From contig NZ_CP011048.1 of NCBI RefSeq assembly GCF_000982825.1, positions 1 through 64,000 of the forward strand: DNA of 64,000 nt, given 5' to 3'. Every line of letters starts with the position of its first letter. The stretch's first letter is position 1. Below are positions 35,625-45,193 of this stretch, piece after piece. The notes under the pieces were generated by a model that worked only from the letters and a program-made list of their open reading frames with translations, ran no database searches and had not been told where the DNA came from. The stretch comes from Cronobacter sakazakii (lineage in GTDB: Bacteria > Pseudomonadota > Gammaproteobacteria > Enterobacterales > Enterobacteriaceae). The translations under genes were made by a program, and so were the position numbers.

Positions 35625-35836
35625 TGCTTATGACGCCTTTCCTGCCAGAAATTTCAGCGGACGGCGAAGGCAGAAAAGCCCAAATGACGGGAAAAGAAGA
35701 TGGTTTCAGGTAGTTCGGGAAGAGTTATCAGCCAAAAGCTAAGGCACACAACACGGAAAGAACGGAAATCAATAACCACTACGGTGAGCCCTGCCGGCGA
35801 GCGCGTTTTTGCGAGACATCTTCAGAAAGCAGCAAT

Positions 35837-35860
35837 AAAAAAGGCCGCGCTCAGGCGGCC
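35837..35860 (-). terminator. Intrinsic terminator of the iuc-iutA operon
   Basis: A 6-bp GGCCGC/GCGGCC stem (35843-35848, 35855-35860) is followed on the minus strand by six T residues, 18 bp past the iutA stop. Confidence 0.8.
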
Positions 35861-35878
35861 TGTGTGATGTGGCGGTAA

Positions 35879-38074
35879 TCAGAACAGAACGGAGTAATTC
35901 AGGCCAAACGTACGACCGCGGCCTTTGTAGGTATAGAGATCCGGTGAGCCATAAGTCGGACTGTACAATCCTGGCGCGCGCTGACCCCAGACGGTGGTGT
36001 AATCCTTATCCAGCAGGTTTTCGACACTGAATGCGATTTTACCGACCGGGAGCGCATAGCTGCCGATAAAGTCCATCGTGTTATAGCCGTCGATTTTCTT
36101 ACCGGCATCATCAGACACATCGAACGTCTGGGTGCTCTGCAGGCGCAGGGTCCAGTTATCCGGCGCCCAGTTAACCCACGCACTGACTTTAGACGGGCTG
36201 GCGCTGTCGACCGTCAGCTTTTTCCAGTCGCCGTCCACGCGGGTTTCCGATTTGATGGCGTTAAAGTTCGCGCCGGTGCTCCAGTCGCTGTCACTGAAGA
36301 AGTAATCGACCTGCCCTTCAAGCCCGTAGATACGACGCTTGTCGTCATCCAGGGTGATGGTCATATCGGTCTTGTTAATGTTAATGGTTTTGTCAGAAAC
36401 CGAGTAGTACGCCGCGAGCTGGGTACGCAGGTTGTCGCCGGTGTAACGCCAGCCGAGCTCATAGCTGTCGACTTTAATACCATCGAGACGCGAGTCATTC
36501 ACGTTAACGCTTTTGAGCAGACGGTAGTGACCATTCTCAAGACGATAGGTGCCGGAGCCGTAATATTTGGCGAGATCCGGCAGTTCGAACCCCTGCGAGA
36601 AGTTAAACCACAGCTGCTGACGTTCACTCAGGTGGCCGAGAATACCGGCGTTAAACAGCAGATTGTTGTAATCCGTTTTGCCGCCCGGCACGGCATCCGC
36701 AGACGTCGCTTTACCGGTGGCGATGCCCTGCTGCTGGGTATAACCAACAAAATCATCGACCTTATTCTCGGTGTACTGATAGCGCACACCGCCGCTTAAC
36801 GTGATGGCATTGATGTCATAACTCGCCTGCAGGAACGGAGCCAGGTTCGTAATGCTGTAATCCGGGTAGCGCCCGACGTTATACGCGTTATCAAGCTTCA
36901 TGCCGCCGCTGGCGGCCGCTTTATTCAGATCGAAAAACTGCTGGTTGGCATTAAAGGTTTCATGCTCGGCATCCACACCATAGGTCAGAGAAAGAGCATC
37001 CAGTGGCTTGCTGTTGACTGTCAGTTTGCCGCCCCAGAAATCCGTTTTCTGCTGTGAGGCACCAATGCTGGTCACGCGGGTTTTATCGCCATTCAGCGTC
37101 GGGAACGGGTAATAGGTCAGACTCTCATCGCGGTAGTAAATCTGCGCGACCAGATCCTGGCCCCAGGCATCAGAGTTGGAATACTGAAGATTAATCAGGT
37201 GGCGTTCAGTGCCGGGCAGACGGTCTGAATCCAGATTGCCTTTGTTGTAGGCGGTGCCGTTGCCGGTGACCGCTGAGAAATTCTCGCCGAGGAACAGACC
37301 GTGTTTACCGTCGGACTGGCTTTTATAGTATTGCGTGGTGAGCTGCAGCTGCTGGTGATCATCAATATTGAGCGTGCCGGTGCCCATCACGTCCAGACGG
37401 TCAGAATACTGCAGGCCGGTCTGGGTGTTATCGATAATGGATTCATCACCGTTACCGTCGTACCAGCCGCCGTAGCGCTGATAGGCGACGGACAGACGCC
37501 CGGAAGCATTGTCATTGCCGCCGCTCACCGCTGCCGCCATATTTTCGTCATGATCGTTATGACTGTTAAAGCCGGTTTTCATCCCGGTCTGGAACTCAAC
37601 CTGCGTCTCCGGCTGGCCTTTTTTGGTCACGATATTGATAAGACCGCCGGTGCTGCCACCGCCGTACAGCGAGGTCGCACCGGAGATAACTTCGATGCGC
37701 TCAATGTTGAACGGATCGATGGAATCCAGCTGGCGGCTGTCGCTGCGTGAGGAGTTCAGACGCACGCCGTCGACCATCACCATCATGGAGCGGCCACGCA
37801 TGTTCATGCCGTAATTGGTGCGCCCCTGACTGCTGACATCCATGCCGGGGATCAGCTGTGCCAGCACTTCTTTTAACTCTTTACCGCCCTGAACCTGCTG
37901 TTCAATGTCAGCCTGTTCGATAACCCACGTGGTCTGTGCCATATCCGCCGCGCTGTGTCCGGTACGGCTGGCGGCAACCACCAACGTCTCTTCTTTCTGC
38001 GGTGCCCCCCAGGCGGAGGCAGAAATCATGGCAAGTAAACAAGGATTCAATACCCAAAGATGATGACGCTTCAT
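35879..38074 (-). CDS. iutA: Ferric aerobactin outer-membrane receptor IutA
   Basis: This TonB-dependent receptor of 731 residues takes ferric aerobactin across the outer membrane. It has a signal peptide ending at SASAWG/A and a TonB box EETLVVAAS right after it. The plug domain contains QLIPGMDVSSQGRTNYGMNMRGR, VMVDGVRLNSSRSDSRQLDSID and IERIEVISGATSLYGGGSTGGLINIVTK. A 22-strand barrel follows, closing with a C-terminal phenylalanine (SVLF). Sequence and length fit IutA of aerobactin loci. It is the last gene of the leftward iucABCD-iutA operon, 22 bp after iucD, and should be repressed by Fur with iron. Strain-specific aerobactin-like siderophores in Cronobacter use this receptor type. Confidence 0.95.
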   Translation of the reverse strand: MKRHHLWVLNPCLLAMISASAWGAPQKEETLVVAASRTGHSAADMAQTTWVIEQADIEQQVQGGKELKEVLAQLIPGMDVSSQGRTNYGMNMRGRSMMVMVDGVRLNSSRSDSRQLDSIDPFNIERIEVISGATSLYGGGSTGGLINIVTKKGQPETQVEFQTGMKTGFNSHNDHDENMAAAVSGGNDNASGRLSVAYQRYGGWYDGNGDESIIDNTQTGLQYSDRLDVMGTGTLNIDDHQQLQLTTQYYKSQSDGKHGLFLGENFSAVTGNGTAYNKGNLDSDRLPGTERHLINLQYSNSDAWGQDLVAQIYYRDESLTYYPFPTLNGDKTRVTSIGASQQKTDFWGGKLTVNSKPLDALSLTYGVDAEHETFNANQQFFDLNKAAASGGMKLDNAYNVGRYPDYSITNLAPFLQASYDINAITLSGGVRYQYTENKVDDFVGYTQQQGIATGKATSADAVPGGKTDYNNLLFNAGILGHLSERQQLWFNFSQGFELPDLAKYYGSGTYRLENGHYRLLKSVNVNDSRLDGIKVDSYELGWRYTGDNLRTQLAAYYSVSDKTININKTDMTITLDDDKRRIYGLEGQVDYFFSDSDWSTGANFNAIKSETRVDGDWKKLTVDSASPSKVSAWVNWAPDNWTLRLQSTQTFDVSDDAGKKIDGYNTMDFIGSYALPVGKIAFSVENLLDKDYTTVWGQRAPGLYSPTYGSPDLYTYKGRGRTFGLNYSVLF

Positions 38075-38096
38075 TGTTATGGTGTTCCTGAGTCTG

Positions 38097-39419
38097 TTAG
38101 TAGTCAGTGCTGTTTACAGGTTGAGAAACCTGGCGGGTGACCGTTTCCGGCCGGGAAAGCCACTGGATCACGCCAGGGGTGGTGCTCAGTTCAAACGGCG
38201 TGTCAGGATGCGCGACATTGAGAATGCGCGCGGCCCGCCAGGCCATCAGGCTGAGCTGAGGTTCCGCAATGCCGAGGCTGTGCATCCCGGCATTGACGGC
38301 AAAAAGATGGTTTGCGCCGGGGCCGTTCCACGCCAGCGTGAAATCGGTATTAACCCGGAAGCCTTCGCGTTCGTCCAGCTCCAGCCGATGCGCCAGCGGG
38401 GCGAGGAACGCCGGACGGGCAGGGCGATAGCCGGTCGCGAAAATCACCACATCGGTATCCAGCGTTTCCTGGCCGCCATCCAGATGATGTCGCAGCGACA
38501 GACGCTGGCCCTGCGCCTGTGGCGTCACGCGGGTGACCGAGCGCGACGGCAGCAGCTGCGCCCAGGGTTTTTCACGCAGCACTTCAAAGCGGTGGTACAT
38601 GGCGCGATAGATAGCGAGCAGCGATTCGCAGGTCACGCCGTCAGACGTCATCTTCTGTTCGGCGAGCAGATCGCAGCGCGTTTTCTCATCGAGCGTGGCA
38701 AAGCTTTCAAGGTATTCCGGCGTGAAATATTCGTTCGCGAACGCGGCTTCATCGAGCGCGTTGTAATTGTTGCGGCGCGACACCCAGTTCAGTGCCGCGG
38801 GCTGGCCCCACTCGCCGCGGAAAATATTCAGGAACAGGTCGGCACCGCTCTGGCCGCCGCCAACGACCGTCACTCGCTTACCGGCAAGCGACGGCGTGCG
38901 CAGCATCATTTCGCTGGCGTGGAAGCAATGGTCGTTCTGCGCCGGCACGCAGTCGGGCAGATTAACCTGTTTACCGATGCCCATGCAGACGTGGCGTGCG
39001 AAGAAACGATCGCGCTGGGTCACCACTTCAAACAGCCCGCTGGCCTCGTTAAAACTCACCTGCTGCACCTGCTGACTGAACGACAGATTGCTCAGGTTAT
39101 CTGCCGCCCAGCAGAGGTAATCGGCGAACTCTTCACGGGACACCGTGCGCTGCTCGGTGGTCAGGAAACGGTAAAACTTTTTGCGCTGCACCAGGTAGTT
39201 CAGAAAACTGTAACGGTTGGTTGGCTCCACCGCGCTGACCAGATCTTTGAGGAAACTGGTCTGCATATGGCAGTCCGGCACCATCATGCCCGGATGCCAG
39301 GAGAAGTGCGGTTTGCGTTCAAGGAACAGCGAGCTGAAGCCGTCAAGCCCTTCGGCGAGCGCGGCGATGCTGAGATTGAACGGGCCGATGCCAATGCCGA
39401 TGAAATCGTACGTTTTCAT
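38097..39419 (-). CDS. iucD: L-lysine N6-monooxygenase IucD
   Basis: This is a flavin-dependent, NADPH-using N-hydroxylating monooxygenase of 440 residues that makes N6-hydroxylysine, the first step of aerobactin synthesis. The FAD motif GIGIGPFNLSIAAL lies at residues 8-21, HPGMMVPDCHMQTSFLKDL follows, the NADPH-binding VVGGGQSGADLFLNI sits mid-protein, and the C-terminal ATGYRPARPAFL is the family ATGY motif. It overlaps iucC by 4 bp (ATGA), so translation is coupled. It is intact and of normal length. Confidence 0.96.
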   Translation of the reverse strand: MKTYDFIGIGIGPFNLSIAALAEGLDGFSSLFLERKPHFSWHPGMMVPDCHMQTSFLKDLVSAVEPTNRYSFLNYLVQRKKFYRFLTTEQRTVSREEFADYLCWAADNLSNLSFSQQVQQVSFNEASGLFEVVTQRDRFFARHVCMGIGKQVNLPDCVPAQNDHCFHASEMMLRTPSLAGKRVTVVGGGQSGADLFLNIFRGEWGQPAALNWVSRRNNYNALDEAAFANEYFTPEYLESFATLDEKTRCDLLAEQKMTSDGVTCESLLAIYRAMYHRFEVLREKPWAQLLPSRSVTRVTPQAQGQRLSLRHHLDGGQETLDTDVVIFATGYRPARPAFLAPLAHRLELDEREGFRVNTDFTLAWNGPGANHLFAVNAGMHSLGIAEPQLSLMAWRAARILNVAHPDTPFELSTTPGVIQWLSRPETVTRQVSQPVNSTDY

Positions 39420-41161
39420 GATGCGGTCTCCCTGGTGACCAGATACAGCGGGTTATCAAGATCGGTAAGGTAATTGGGCAACATGCGGCTGCCGCCGTCA
39501 TGCTCGGAGAAAGTGAGTTTGACCGGGTTGAGCACCACGCGAATGATCTGCGGTTTAAAGAGATCAAAGCGCGCGAAGCGCGCCGCCATCTCCGGGTGCG
39601 CGGCCATATAGTCATGCAGTACGTCCGCGAGCAGGCGATAGAACCGGGTTTCGCTGACGCCGCCCTGTTCAGTCAGGCGCGAGACGAAACGCAGCACCGT
39701 AACAAAATGCCCGGTCTGTAAATCGTGAATAATGTAATCAGCAGAAAGGCGCGCCGTGACGGCTTTGACCGGCTCCGGCAGGCTCTCCATTTCCGGGAAC
39801 GTTTCATCCACAAGACGCATATCGCCCTGGAAATCCTTCAGCAGAATGCGCTGCGGCACATGGTCTTTCATCACCAGCGTCACGTTCTGACCGTGGGCGA
39901 TCAGCGCCACGCCGTACCGGCACAGCAGGTGATAAAACGGAATAACAACCACGCGGAAGAGCTGTGCAAGCCACGCTTCGGCGTTCAGGCCCGAACGGGC
40001 GATCCACGCGTCAATCAGCGGGCGTCCCGCGTTGTCGGTTTCCATCAGCGCGGCCATCAGCACGGCCTGTTCGCCGGGGCGCAGCCAGCAGGAGGGGTTT
40101 TCCCGCCAGATCACGCCAAACATCTCCTGATAGCGATAGGGCGCGGTTTTCAGCGCGGCGTAACCGGTGTGCGTCACGTAACCGGCCGCAGGCTCGCCGA
40201 GGATCTGCGCGCCCAGCGCCAGCAGCGTTTTATCGCTGGCGAACTGCTGTTGCAGCCAGCGCGAGGCGAGCGGCCCGGCGGCGATGTATTTGCCCGGAAT
40301 GCCGCGGTAGCAGGAGGTGTTGTAAATCGTGAGCGGCAGTTTGATATCGAACGATGAGCGGCGGCTGACGTTGGTCAGCGTGCGCAGCGACTGCTGTGCG
40401 ATGTATTCATCGCCAAACACGCCGAGATCGATAATTTCACCGCGCGCCAGCTGCGGCAGAAAATGCAGGGCGATTTTCTGCTGCCACTGCCACGGATGCA
40501 GCGGCACCGGCAGCCAGTGGTCATCCAGATGCAGCGCCTGCCAGTAGCGGGTAAAACGCTGGCGTTCGCTGCCGTCCATCGCGCTTGCCAGCAGATTATT
40601 GATGTCGCAGTCGGCGTCGCTGCTCCAGACCATCAGGTCACGGCGTACCGCCACCCAGTGCAGGCGAAAACGGCCACGGTATTCCGGCGCGTAAGCCTTC
40701 AGCGCATCCAGCCCCCAGCCGCGACGTCCTTTGTTGAAGATAAATTTCGGATGGCCTGACATCAGGCACTGCAGTTCATCCGGATCCATATCAATAAGCG
40801 CGTCGGCGTTAAGTTCCTTACGCGCCTCCAGCAACTGCATATCGCCCCTGAGCGTGGCGTAGAGATCTTCGAGATGCTCCGCCGTCTGCGCGTCGCTCAT
40901 TTTCAGCACCACGGCCAGCTGGCGCAGGGCGCTTTCAGCCTCAATGGCGCTGCCGCTCTCGTTTGTGAGCGTCGCCGGGTTGATATGCAGCCAGCCCCAG
41001 ATGCCGCGCTTCGCGTCAAATGTCCAGGTCTCATCGCCAAGCGCAATCGTCCAGCGGTTGGCCGCCGTTTCCTGCGCCGTCAGCGTGCGTTCATATTCCA
41101 GCTCGGCGAGCATTTTCGCCACCATCTCGCGGTTCACGCGCTCCCACAGCGAGGCCGTCAT
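39416..41161 (-). CDS. iucC: Aerobactin synthase IucC (NIS synthetase)
   Basis: This 581-residue NRPS-independent siderophore synthetase joins the second N6-acetyl-N6-hydroxylysine to the citrate intermediate, completing aerobactin. IucA/IucC-family signatures are visible: LMSGHPKFIFNKGRRGW, WLPVPLHPWQWQQKI, IYNTSCYRGIPGK and the ATP-binding region LVMKDHVPQRILLKDFQGDMRLV. It starts at an ATG that overlaps the iucB stop by 4 bp and ends overlapping iucD by 4 bp. Substrate order is from knowledge of the pathway. Confidence 0.95.
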   Translation of the reverse strand: MTASLWERVNREMVAKMLAELEYERTLTAQETAANRWTIALGDETWTFDAKRGIWGWLHINPATLTNESGSAIEAESALRQLAVVLKMSDAQTAEHLEDLYATLRGDMQLLEARKELNADALIDMDPDELQCLMSGHPKFIFNKGRRGWGLDALKAYAPEYRGRFRLHWVAVRRDLMVWSSDADCDINNLLASAMDGSERQRFTRYWQALHLDDHWLPVPLHPWQWQQKIALHFLPQLARGEIIDLGVFGDEYIAQQSLRTLTNVSRRSSFDIKLPLTIYNTSCYRGIPGKYIAAGPLASRWLQQQFASDKTLLALGAQILGEPAAGYVTHTGYAALKTAPYRYQEMFGVIWRENPSCWLRPGEQAVLMAALMETDNAGRPLIDAWIARSGLNAEAWLAQLFRVVVIPFYHLLCRYGVALIAHGQNVTLVMKDHVPQRILLKDFQGDMRLVDETFPEMESLPEPVKAVTARLSADYIIHDLQTGHFVTVLRFVSRLTEQGGVSETRFYRLLADVLHDYMAAHPEMAARFARFDLFKPQIIRVVLNPVKLTFSEHDGGSRMLPNYLTDLDNPLYLVTRETAS

Positions 41162-42108
41162 AGTCCCACCTCACTGAAGAAACGGCTGCGCTGGCTCATC
41201 ACCAGCCGCGAGCGCTTGTGTGGAAAATCGAACTCTTTCACGGTTTCAAAACCGGCGACAGGCAGATGGCGGAACAGGCGCTGGTTATCGAAGCGCGGTT
41301 CCGCCACCAGACGTTGTGTGCGCGGCTCGTCCAGCCACAGATAGTGGCTCAGCCCGCGCAGCCAGCTGTGGATGTACTGCGCGCCGCGCCACTGCTCTTC
41401 GCCCACCAGCATATGCAGCCCGCGATCGAACGGCTGCCAGCGGTAGTGGCGGCCGATACGGTCTTCCGCAGCCCAGTAAATTTCAAAATAGCCGAAAGGT
41501 TCGTCGTCGAAGCAGCCGATCAGCGGGTAGCAGTACGTCGCGTCGAGCTGCTTACGCAGGTAATTCTCCTGCTCCGCCTGCGGCCCGGCCATCTCCCAGA
41601 AGGCGTTCACGCGCGGCGCGTTCATCCAGCGGGTAAAACGCTCCGCATCTTGCGACACATCCGCCACGCGGAAACTGAGCATGCGTTTGATTTGCGCATC
41701 GTAGCGGCGATAGACCTCGCCTTCTGGCCGCGGCGGACGCGCCGGGAACGCGAGCTGGCGCGTCTCGTCAAACTGTATTCCCGCACGTGCGGCGATGCGT
41801 TCGCCGCGCAGCCACAGCGGCAGCTGCCAGAACGTGTCGCGCGCCAGATAATCGCACTGTACGGCGTCAAACAGCGCCTGCGCCTGCGGTTCATCGCGCC
41901 ACTGCGCCCACGGCAGCGTAATGCCCGTGAGGGCAGGCGCCGCGACAAACAACTGATCGAGAGTGGCCGCCAGCCACCCGTCTGGCACGTCGCCCGGATG
42001 ATGCAGTACGGCGCTGCCGTCAAGCCCGAGGGCCAGCGGCAGCGCCAGATTGAGCGTCGCGCAGCGAAAACCGTAACCGTCATGAACAATGTGCGCTTCA
42101 GGCATCAT
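41158..42108 (-). CDS. iucB: N6-hydroxylysine O-acetyltransferase IucB
   Basis: This acetyl-CoA-dependent enzyme of about 316 residues acetylates N6-hydroxylysine, the second aerobactin step. It matches IucB from EAHIVHDGYGFRC through the GNAT-like C-terminal half (PPRPEGEVYRRYDAQIKRML, FTRWMNAPRVNAFWE, LIGCFDDEPFGYFEIYWAAE, VGEEQWRGAQYIHSWLRG, FDFPHKRSRLVM). Two adjacent ATGs (42108 and 42105) follow a GGGAG site; either is possible. A much longer upstream frame lies inside iucA and is not real. It overlaps the iucA end by about 10 bp. Confidence 0.93.
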   Translation of the reverse strand: MMPEAHIVHDGYGFRCATLNLALPLALGLDGSAVLHHPGDVPDGWLAATLDQLFVAAPALTGITLPWAQWRDEPQAQALFDAVQCDYLARDTFWQLPLWLRGERIAARAGIQFDETRQLAFPARPPRPEGEVYRRYDAQIKRMLSFRVADVSQDAERFTRWMNAPRVNAFWEMAGPQAEQENYLRKQLDATYCYPLIGCFDDEPFGYFEIYWAAEDRIGRHYRWQPFDRGLHMLVGEEQWRGAQYIHSWLRGLSHYLWLDEPRTQRLVAEPRFDNQRLFRHLPVAGFETVKEFDFPHKRSRLVMSQRSRFFSEVGL

Positions 42109-43846
42109 GCGTGCTCCCTGCAAACGGATTGTCGAAGTTAAAGTAGATGACCGCCGGGTCGGCGATGGTGTTTTCGTTGTGATCGTGCAGATAGCAGAAG
42201 AAGTTGCCCTTGCAGTTCCAGTGGCGGCTCTCCAGCACATAATCGAGGCAGCGGGTATCGCGCGCGGTGGCGCGCAGTTGCGCGAGCGCGTCACGCACCA
42301 GCGCCATCAGCTTTTCTTCGCTCTCAAACCCGGCGGCACCCAGCGCGGCGGTTACCGCCAGCGTGGAGTTCACCAGCAGGTAATACGGGAAGTAGCGCAG
42401 CAGCTGGGCTTCGCTGAAGCGGTTTTCCGCTTCCGGCTCGCCGGCCTCCGCAAGCCACAGCAGCGCGCCATCGGTAAAGCCGCTGCCCTGACAGTCGCGA
42501 TAAATCAGGCCGACCGGCAGATCCTGCTGCATCTCCACCAGAATATTTTGCTGATGCGCCAGCAGTACCAGGCCGTAATCGGCTTCGGCGCTGAAAAGCG
42601 GCAGCAGAATGCGTTCGCAGTACGCCTGCACCCAGCAGCGCGCCGCCTGTGCGAGCGGCAGGCTGAGGCGTTCACTGAGGCGGCGCACGGCGCAGGCCAG
42701 CAGGCTGTCGCCGCCGTCCGGCGCGGCCTGAGTCAGGCTCACCAGCACGTTGGTCTGGGTGTCTGGCGTGTCGAACAGCAGATTGACGCGCAGCGCCATC
42801 AGGCTCTCTTCCTGAATAGTCCCCTGCGTGTCGCAAAGGCCCATCCAGCCATCTTCCTGCATGACGCGCATGGTCGGATAACGCGCCTGCAACGCCTGCC
42901 AGCGGGGAGTCTGCGCCATCCGCGCCAGACGCATGCCGCGTTTCACTTCTTTTACCGACAGCGTGCGCACCGAGTTAGTAAGACGCACGCTGAGCGAGAA
43001 TTTGATCATGTCGTTATTGGTTTCGCTGTAGAGCGAACGCGAAGAACTGGTCGGCAGCCACGGCGCGCCTGCTTCGCCCAGATCGGTAAGCTCGCCCTTC
43101 TCCACCAGCGCCTGACACCACGGCTGCGCGAGCAGATACGCGGCCTGCCACGGGTGCATCGGCACCAGCCAGCGTGTATCGGTAAAGTGCTCAAGCAGCG
43201 CAGGCGCGCTCTGGGCCGCGAAACGCAGCAGACGCGTACGCAGATCTAACGCCAGACTCTCGCCTGCCACATACGCCTTATTCACCGCAAACCAGCGCAG
43301 CGGAAAGCGCGGCGCGAAATCCGGCAGATAGCGGCGGGCTTCGGTCTCATTAAACGGCTCGTGCGATTTCGGTGCCGGGTGAAACGCATGCCCGACCAGC
43401 AGCGCCTGTTCTGCCTCTGCAAAGTTGAGCGGCTGCGCGCGAAGCGTGGCCCAGTCGTGACGCAGTTCAATCGCCTGCCAGGTATGGCGGTGGCTCTCCT
43501 GAACGCGGCGCGCAAAACGGGCCAGTACGTCATCGGTCAGTTCGCCTTTTACGGCGGGCTTCGCCAGAATGAGGTCGACAAGCTTTGTGAAATTAATGGG
43601 TTCGCAGCTATCGTTATCGCTTGCCACCAGCATTGCCGGAAACAGATACTGATGATGTTGCGTCGGAGAGAAGTAGCGCAGCGCAATACGGATTGCCTGC
43701 GTCTCAGAGAGTGGTAAATGGATCTGCGCCGGCTCCTGCGGTAATGCGCCGGGGATCAGTTGCCAGTCCCGGGTTTCACGCAGCAGCGCGTTAAGAAAAC
43801 ACTGAGCCGCGACATCTGTCGCGGCAGGGCGGGGCAGGGAAACCAT
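42098..43846 (-). CDS. iucA: N-citryl-lysine-type synthetase IucA (NIS synthetase)
   Basis: This first NIS synthetase of aerobactin assembly joins N6-acetyl-N6-hydroxylysine to citrate. From the ATG at 43846 (AAGGA ribosome site 10 bp upstream) it has 582 residues; a GTG three codons earlier is less likely because it abuts the Fur box. Family motifs: AEQALLVGHAFHPAPKSHEP, PLRWFAVNK, WLVPMHPWQAAYLL, FSLSVRLTNSVRTLSVKE, DYGLVLLAHQQNILVEM and LIYRDCQGSGF. It is the first gene of the five-gene operon. Confidence 0.95.
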   Translation of the reverse strand: MVSLPRPAATDVAAQCFLNALLRETRDWQLIPGALPQEPAQIHLPLSETQAIRIALRYFSPTQHHQYLFPAMLVASDNDSCEPINFTKLVDLILAKPAVKGELTDDVLARFARRVQESHRHTWQAIELRHDWATLRAQPLNFAEAEQALLVGHAFHPAPKSHEPFNETEARRYLPDFAPRFPLRWFAVNKAYVAGESLALDLRTRLLRFAAQSAPALLEHFTDTRWLVPMHPWQAAYLLAQPWCQALVEKGELTDLGEAGAPWLPTSSSRSLYSETNNDMIKFSLSVRLTNSVRTLSVKEVKRGMRLARMAQTPRWQALQARYPTMRVMQEDGWMGLCDTQGTIQEESLMALRVNLLFDTPDTQTNVLVSLTQAAPDGGDSLLACAVRRLSERLSLPLAQAARCWVQAYCERILLPLFSAEADYGLVLLAHQQNILVEMQQDLPVGLIYRDCQGSGFTDGALLWLAEAGEPEAENRFSEAQLLRYFPYYLLVNSTLAVTAALGAAGFESEEKLMALVRDALAQLRATARDTRCLDYVLESRHWNCKGNFFCYLHDHNENTIADPAVIYFNFDNPFAGSTHDA

Positions 43847-43865
43847 AACAAACACATCCTTTGTT

Positions 43866-43909
43866 GATAATGATTATCGTTATGATAGGGATTCTATTTA
43901 CAGTGGCAA
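43866..43909 (-). promoter_or_regulatory. Fur box and promoter of the iucABCD-iutA operon
   Basis: GATAATGATTATCGTTAT (43866-43883) matches the 19-bp Fur consensus closely. On the minus strand TTGCCA (43904-43909), a 16-bp spacer and TATCAT (43882-43887) form a promoter whose -10 overlaps the Fur box, so iron-loaded Fur would block it. shiF lies divergently and may share the control. Confidence 0.85.
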
Positions 43910-43981
43910 CTATTTTTGCAATATTTGTTTTCATTAATTTCATAATTCCCTCATCTTTATTGACAATATATTTACCTGCTT

Positions 43982-45193
43982 ATGGATGCTTCTTCTCACG
44001 CTGTACACGCCCGCCGCACAGGACAATCGCTCTGGCCGCTGGCGCTGTGCGCGGGTCTGCTCGGGATCGGGCAGAATGGTTTGCTGGTGGTATTACCCCA
44101 ACTGGTGCAGATGACGGGACTGTCGCTCTCCGTCTGGGCCGGCCTGCTAATGTTCGGCTCGATGCTGTTTCTGCCCGGATCGCCCTGGTGGGGACGCCAG
44201 ACGGAAGTGCGTGGCTGTAAATTTGTGGTCGTGGCGGCGCTCGGCGGCTATCTGCTGAGTTTCGCCGTGATGGCGCTGGTGGTCTGGGGGATGGCGCGCG
44301 GCGTGGTCGGCGCTGCCTCAGGGCTTGCCGGGCTGATTGTCTCCCGCGCGCTTTACGGCCTGACGGTCTCCGGCATGGTGCCCGCCGCCCAGACGTGGGC
44401 CATGCAGCGGGCGGGTAGGGAGCACCGGCTCGCGGCGCTTGCGTCCATCAGTTCCGGCCTGAGCTGCGGGCGTCTTATCGGCCCGCCGCTGGCCGCCGCC
44501 GCGTTAAGCGTTCACCCGCAGATGCCGCTCTGGCTGATGGCGCTCGCGCCTTTTATCGCGCTGCTGCTGGTGGCGCGCCAGCATAACGATCCGCCGCTCG
44601 CGCCCGTGGCGCACCAGTCGGCGCGCCTGCGTGCGGATATGCTGCCTTTCCTTTTGCTCGCGTTACTGCTGGCCGCTGCGATCAGCCTGATGCAGCTCGG
44701 CCTGTCGCCGCATCTGAGGCCGCTGTTTCATGGCGATCTCCGTGCCGTCAGCCATCACGTGGCGCTGCTGTTAAGCCTGGCGGCGGCGAGCACGCTACTG
44801 GCGCAGTTCCTGGTGGTGCGTCCACAGCGCCTTCAGCCGCGCGCGCTGTTGCTGGCGGCGGCGGTCCTGATGGCCGCCGGTCTGCTGTTGATGATCCTGC
44901 CGGGGCTTATTACTTTTTACGCCGGTATCGCCGTGACCTCTTTCGGCGCGGCGATGGCGACGCCTGGCTATCAGGTGTTGCTGAATGACCGTCTCACCAC
45001 CGGCAAAGGCGCGGGCGTTATCGCCACCAGCCACACGCTCGGCTACGGCGCAAGCGCCCTGCTGGTGCCGGTAATTTCTCTCTGGCTTGGCGAGCATATG
45101 CTGATTGCCGCCGCTTTTATCACTGCCGCGCTGTTTTTACTGTTAAGCATCGGCGTCTGGCGTCACGCCGCGCCGCAGGAGCCCACCGTATGA
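43982..45193 (+). CDS. shiF: MFS transporter ShiF of the aerobactin locus
   Basis: This 403-residue, 12-helix major facilitator is divergent from iucA, where aerobactin loci carry shiF. The N-terminal LALCAGLLGIGQNGLLVVLPQLVQMTG and the YGLTVSGMVPAAQTWAMQRAG segment fit ShiF-type proteins, proposed siderophore exporters. No clear ribosome site precedes the ATG. The next gene overlaps its stop by 4 bp, giving a two-gene operon. Export of aerobactin is family knowledge, not visible in the sequence. Confidence 0.85.
   Translation: MDASSHAVHARRTGQSLWPLALCAGLLGIGQNGLLVVLPQLVQMTGLSLSVWAGLLMFGSMLFLPGSPWWGRQTEVRGCKFVVVAALGGYLLSFAVMALVVWGMARGVVGAASGLAGLIVSRALYGLTVSGMVPAAQTWAMQRAGREHRLAALASISSGLSCGRLIGPPLAAAALSVHPQMPLWLMALAPFIALLLVARQHNDPPLAPVAHQSARLRADMLPFLLLALLLAAAISLMQLGLSPHLRPLFHGDLRAVSHHVALLLSLAAASTLLAQFLVVRPQRLQPRALLLAAAVLMAAGLLLMILPGLITFYAGIAVTSFGAAMATPGYQVLLNDRLTTGKGAGVIATSHTLGYGASALLVPVISLWLGEHMLIAAAFITAALFLLLSIGVWRHAAPQEPTV

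Noticed and set aside
31183..35790. CRISPR array suggested by regularly repeated ~20-bp units
   Set aside because: The repeats are iterons (TCCACTATGG core) clustered around repB with irregular short spacing and no unique spacers or cas genes.
38079..39473. Antisense frame of about 460 codons opposite iucD
   Set aside because: The iucD frame has all expected flavin and NADPH motifs; the antisense product is Arg/His-rich and non-protein-like.
41158..42294. Longer IucB of 378 residues starting at 42294
   Set aside because: The first 60 residues lie in iucA in another frame and do not resemble IucB; the protein start fits the ATG at 42108 or 42105.
43958..43970. TTGACA as a -35 element for shiF
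   Set aside because: It lies only 16 bp before the shiF start codon, so the matching -10 would fall inside the gene.
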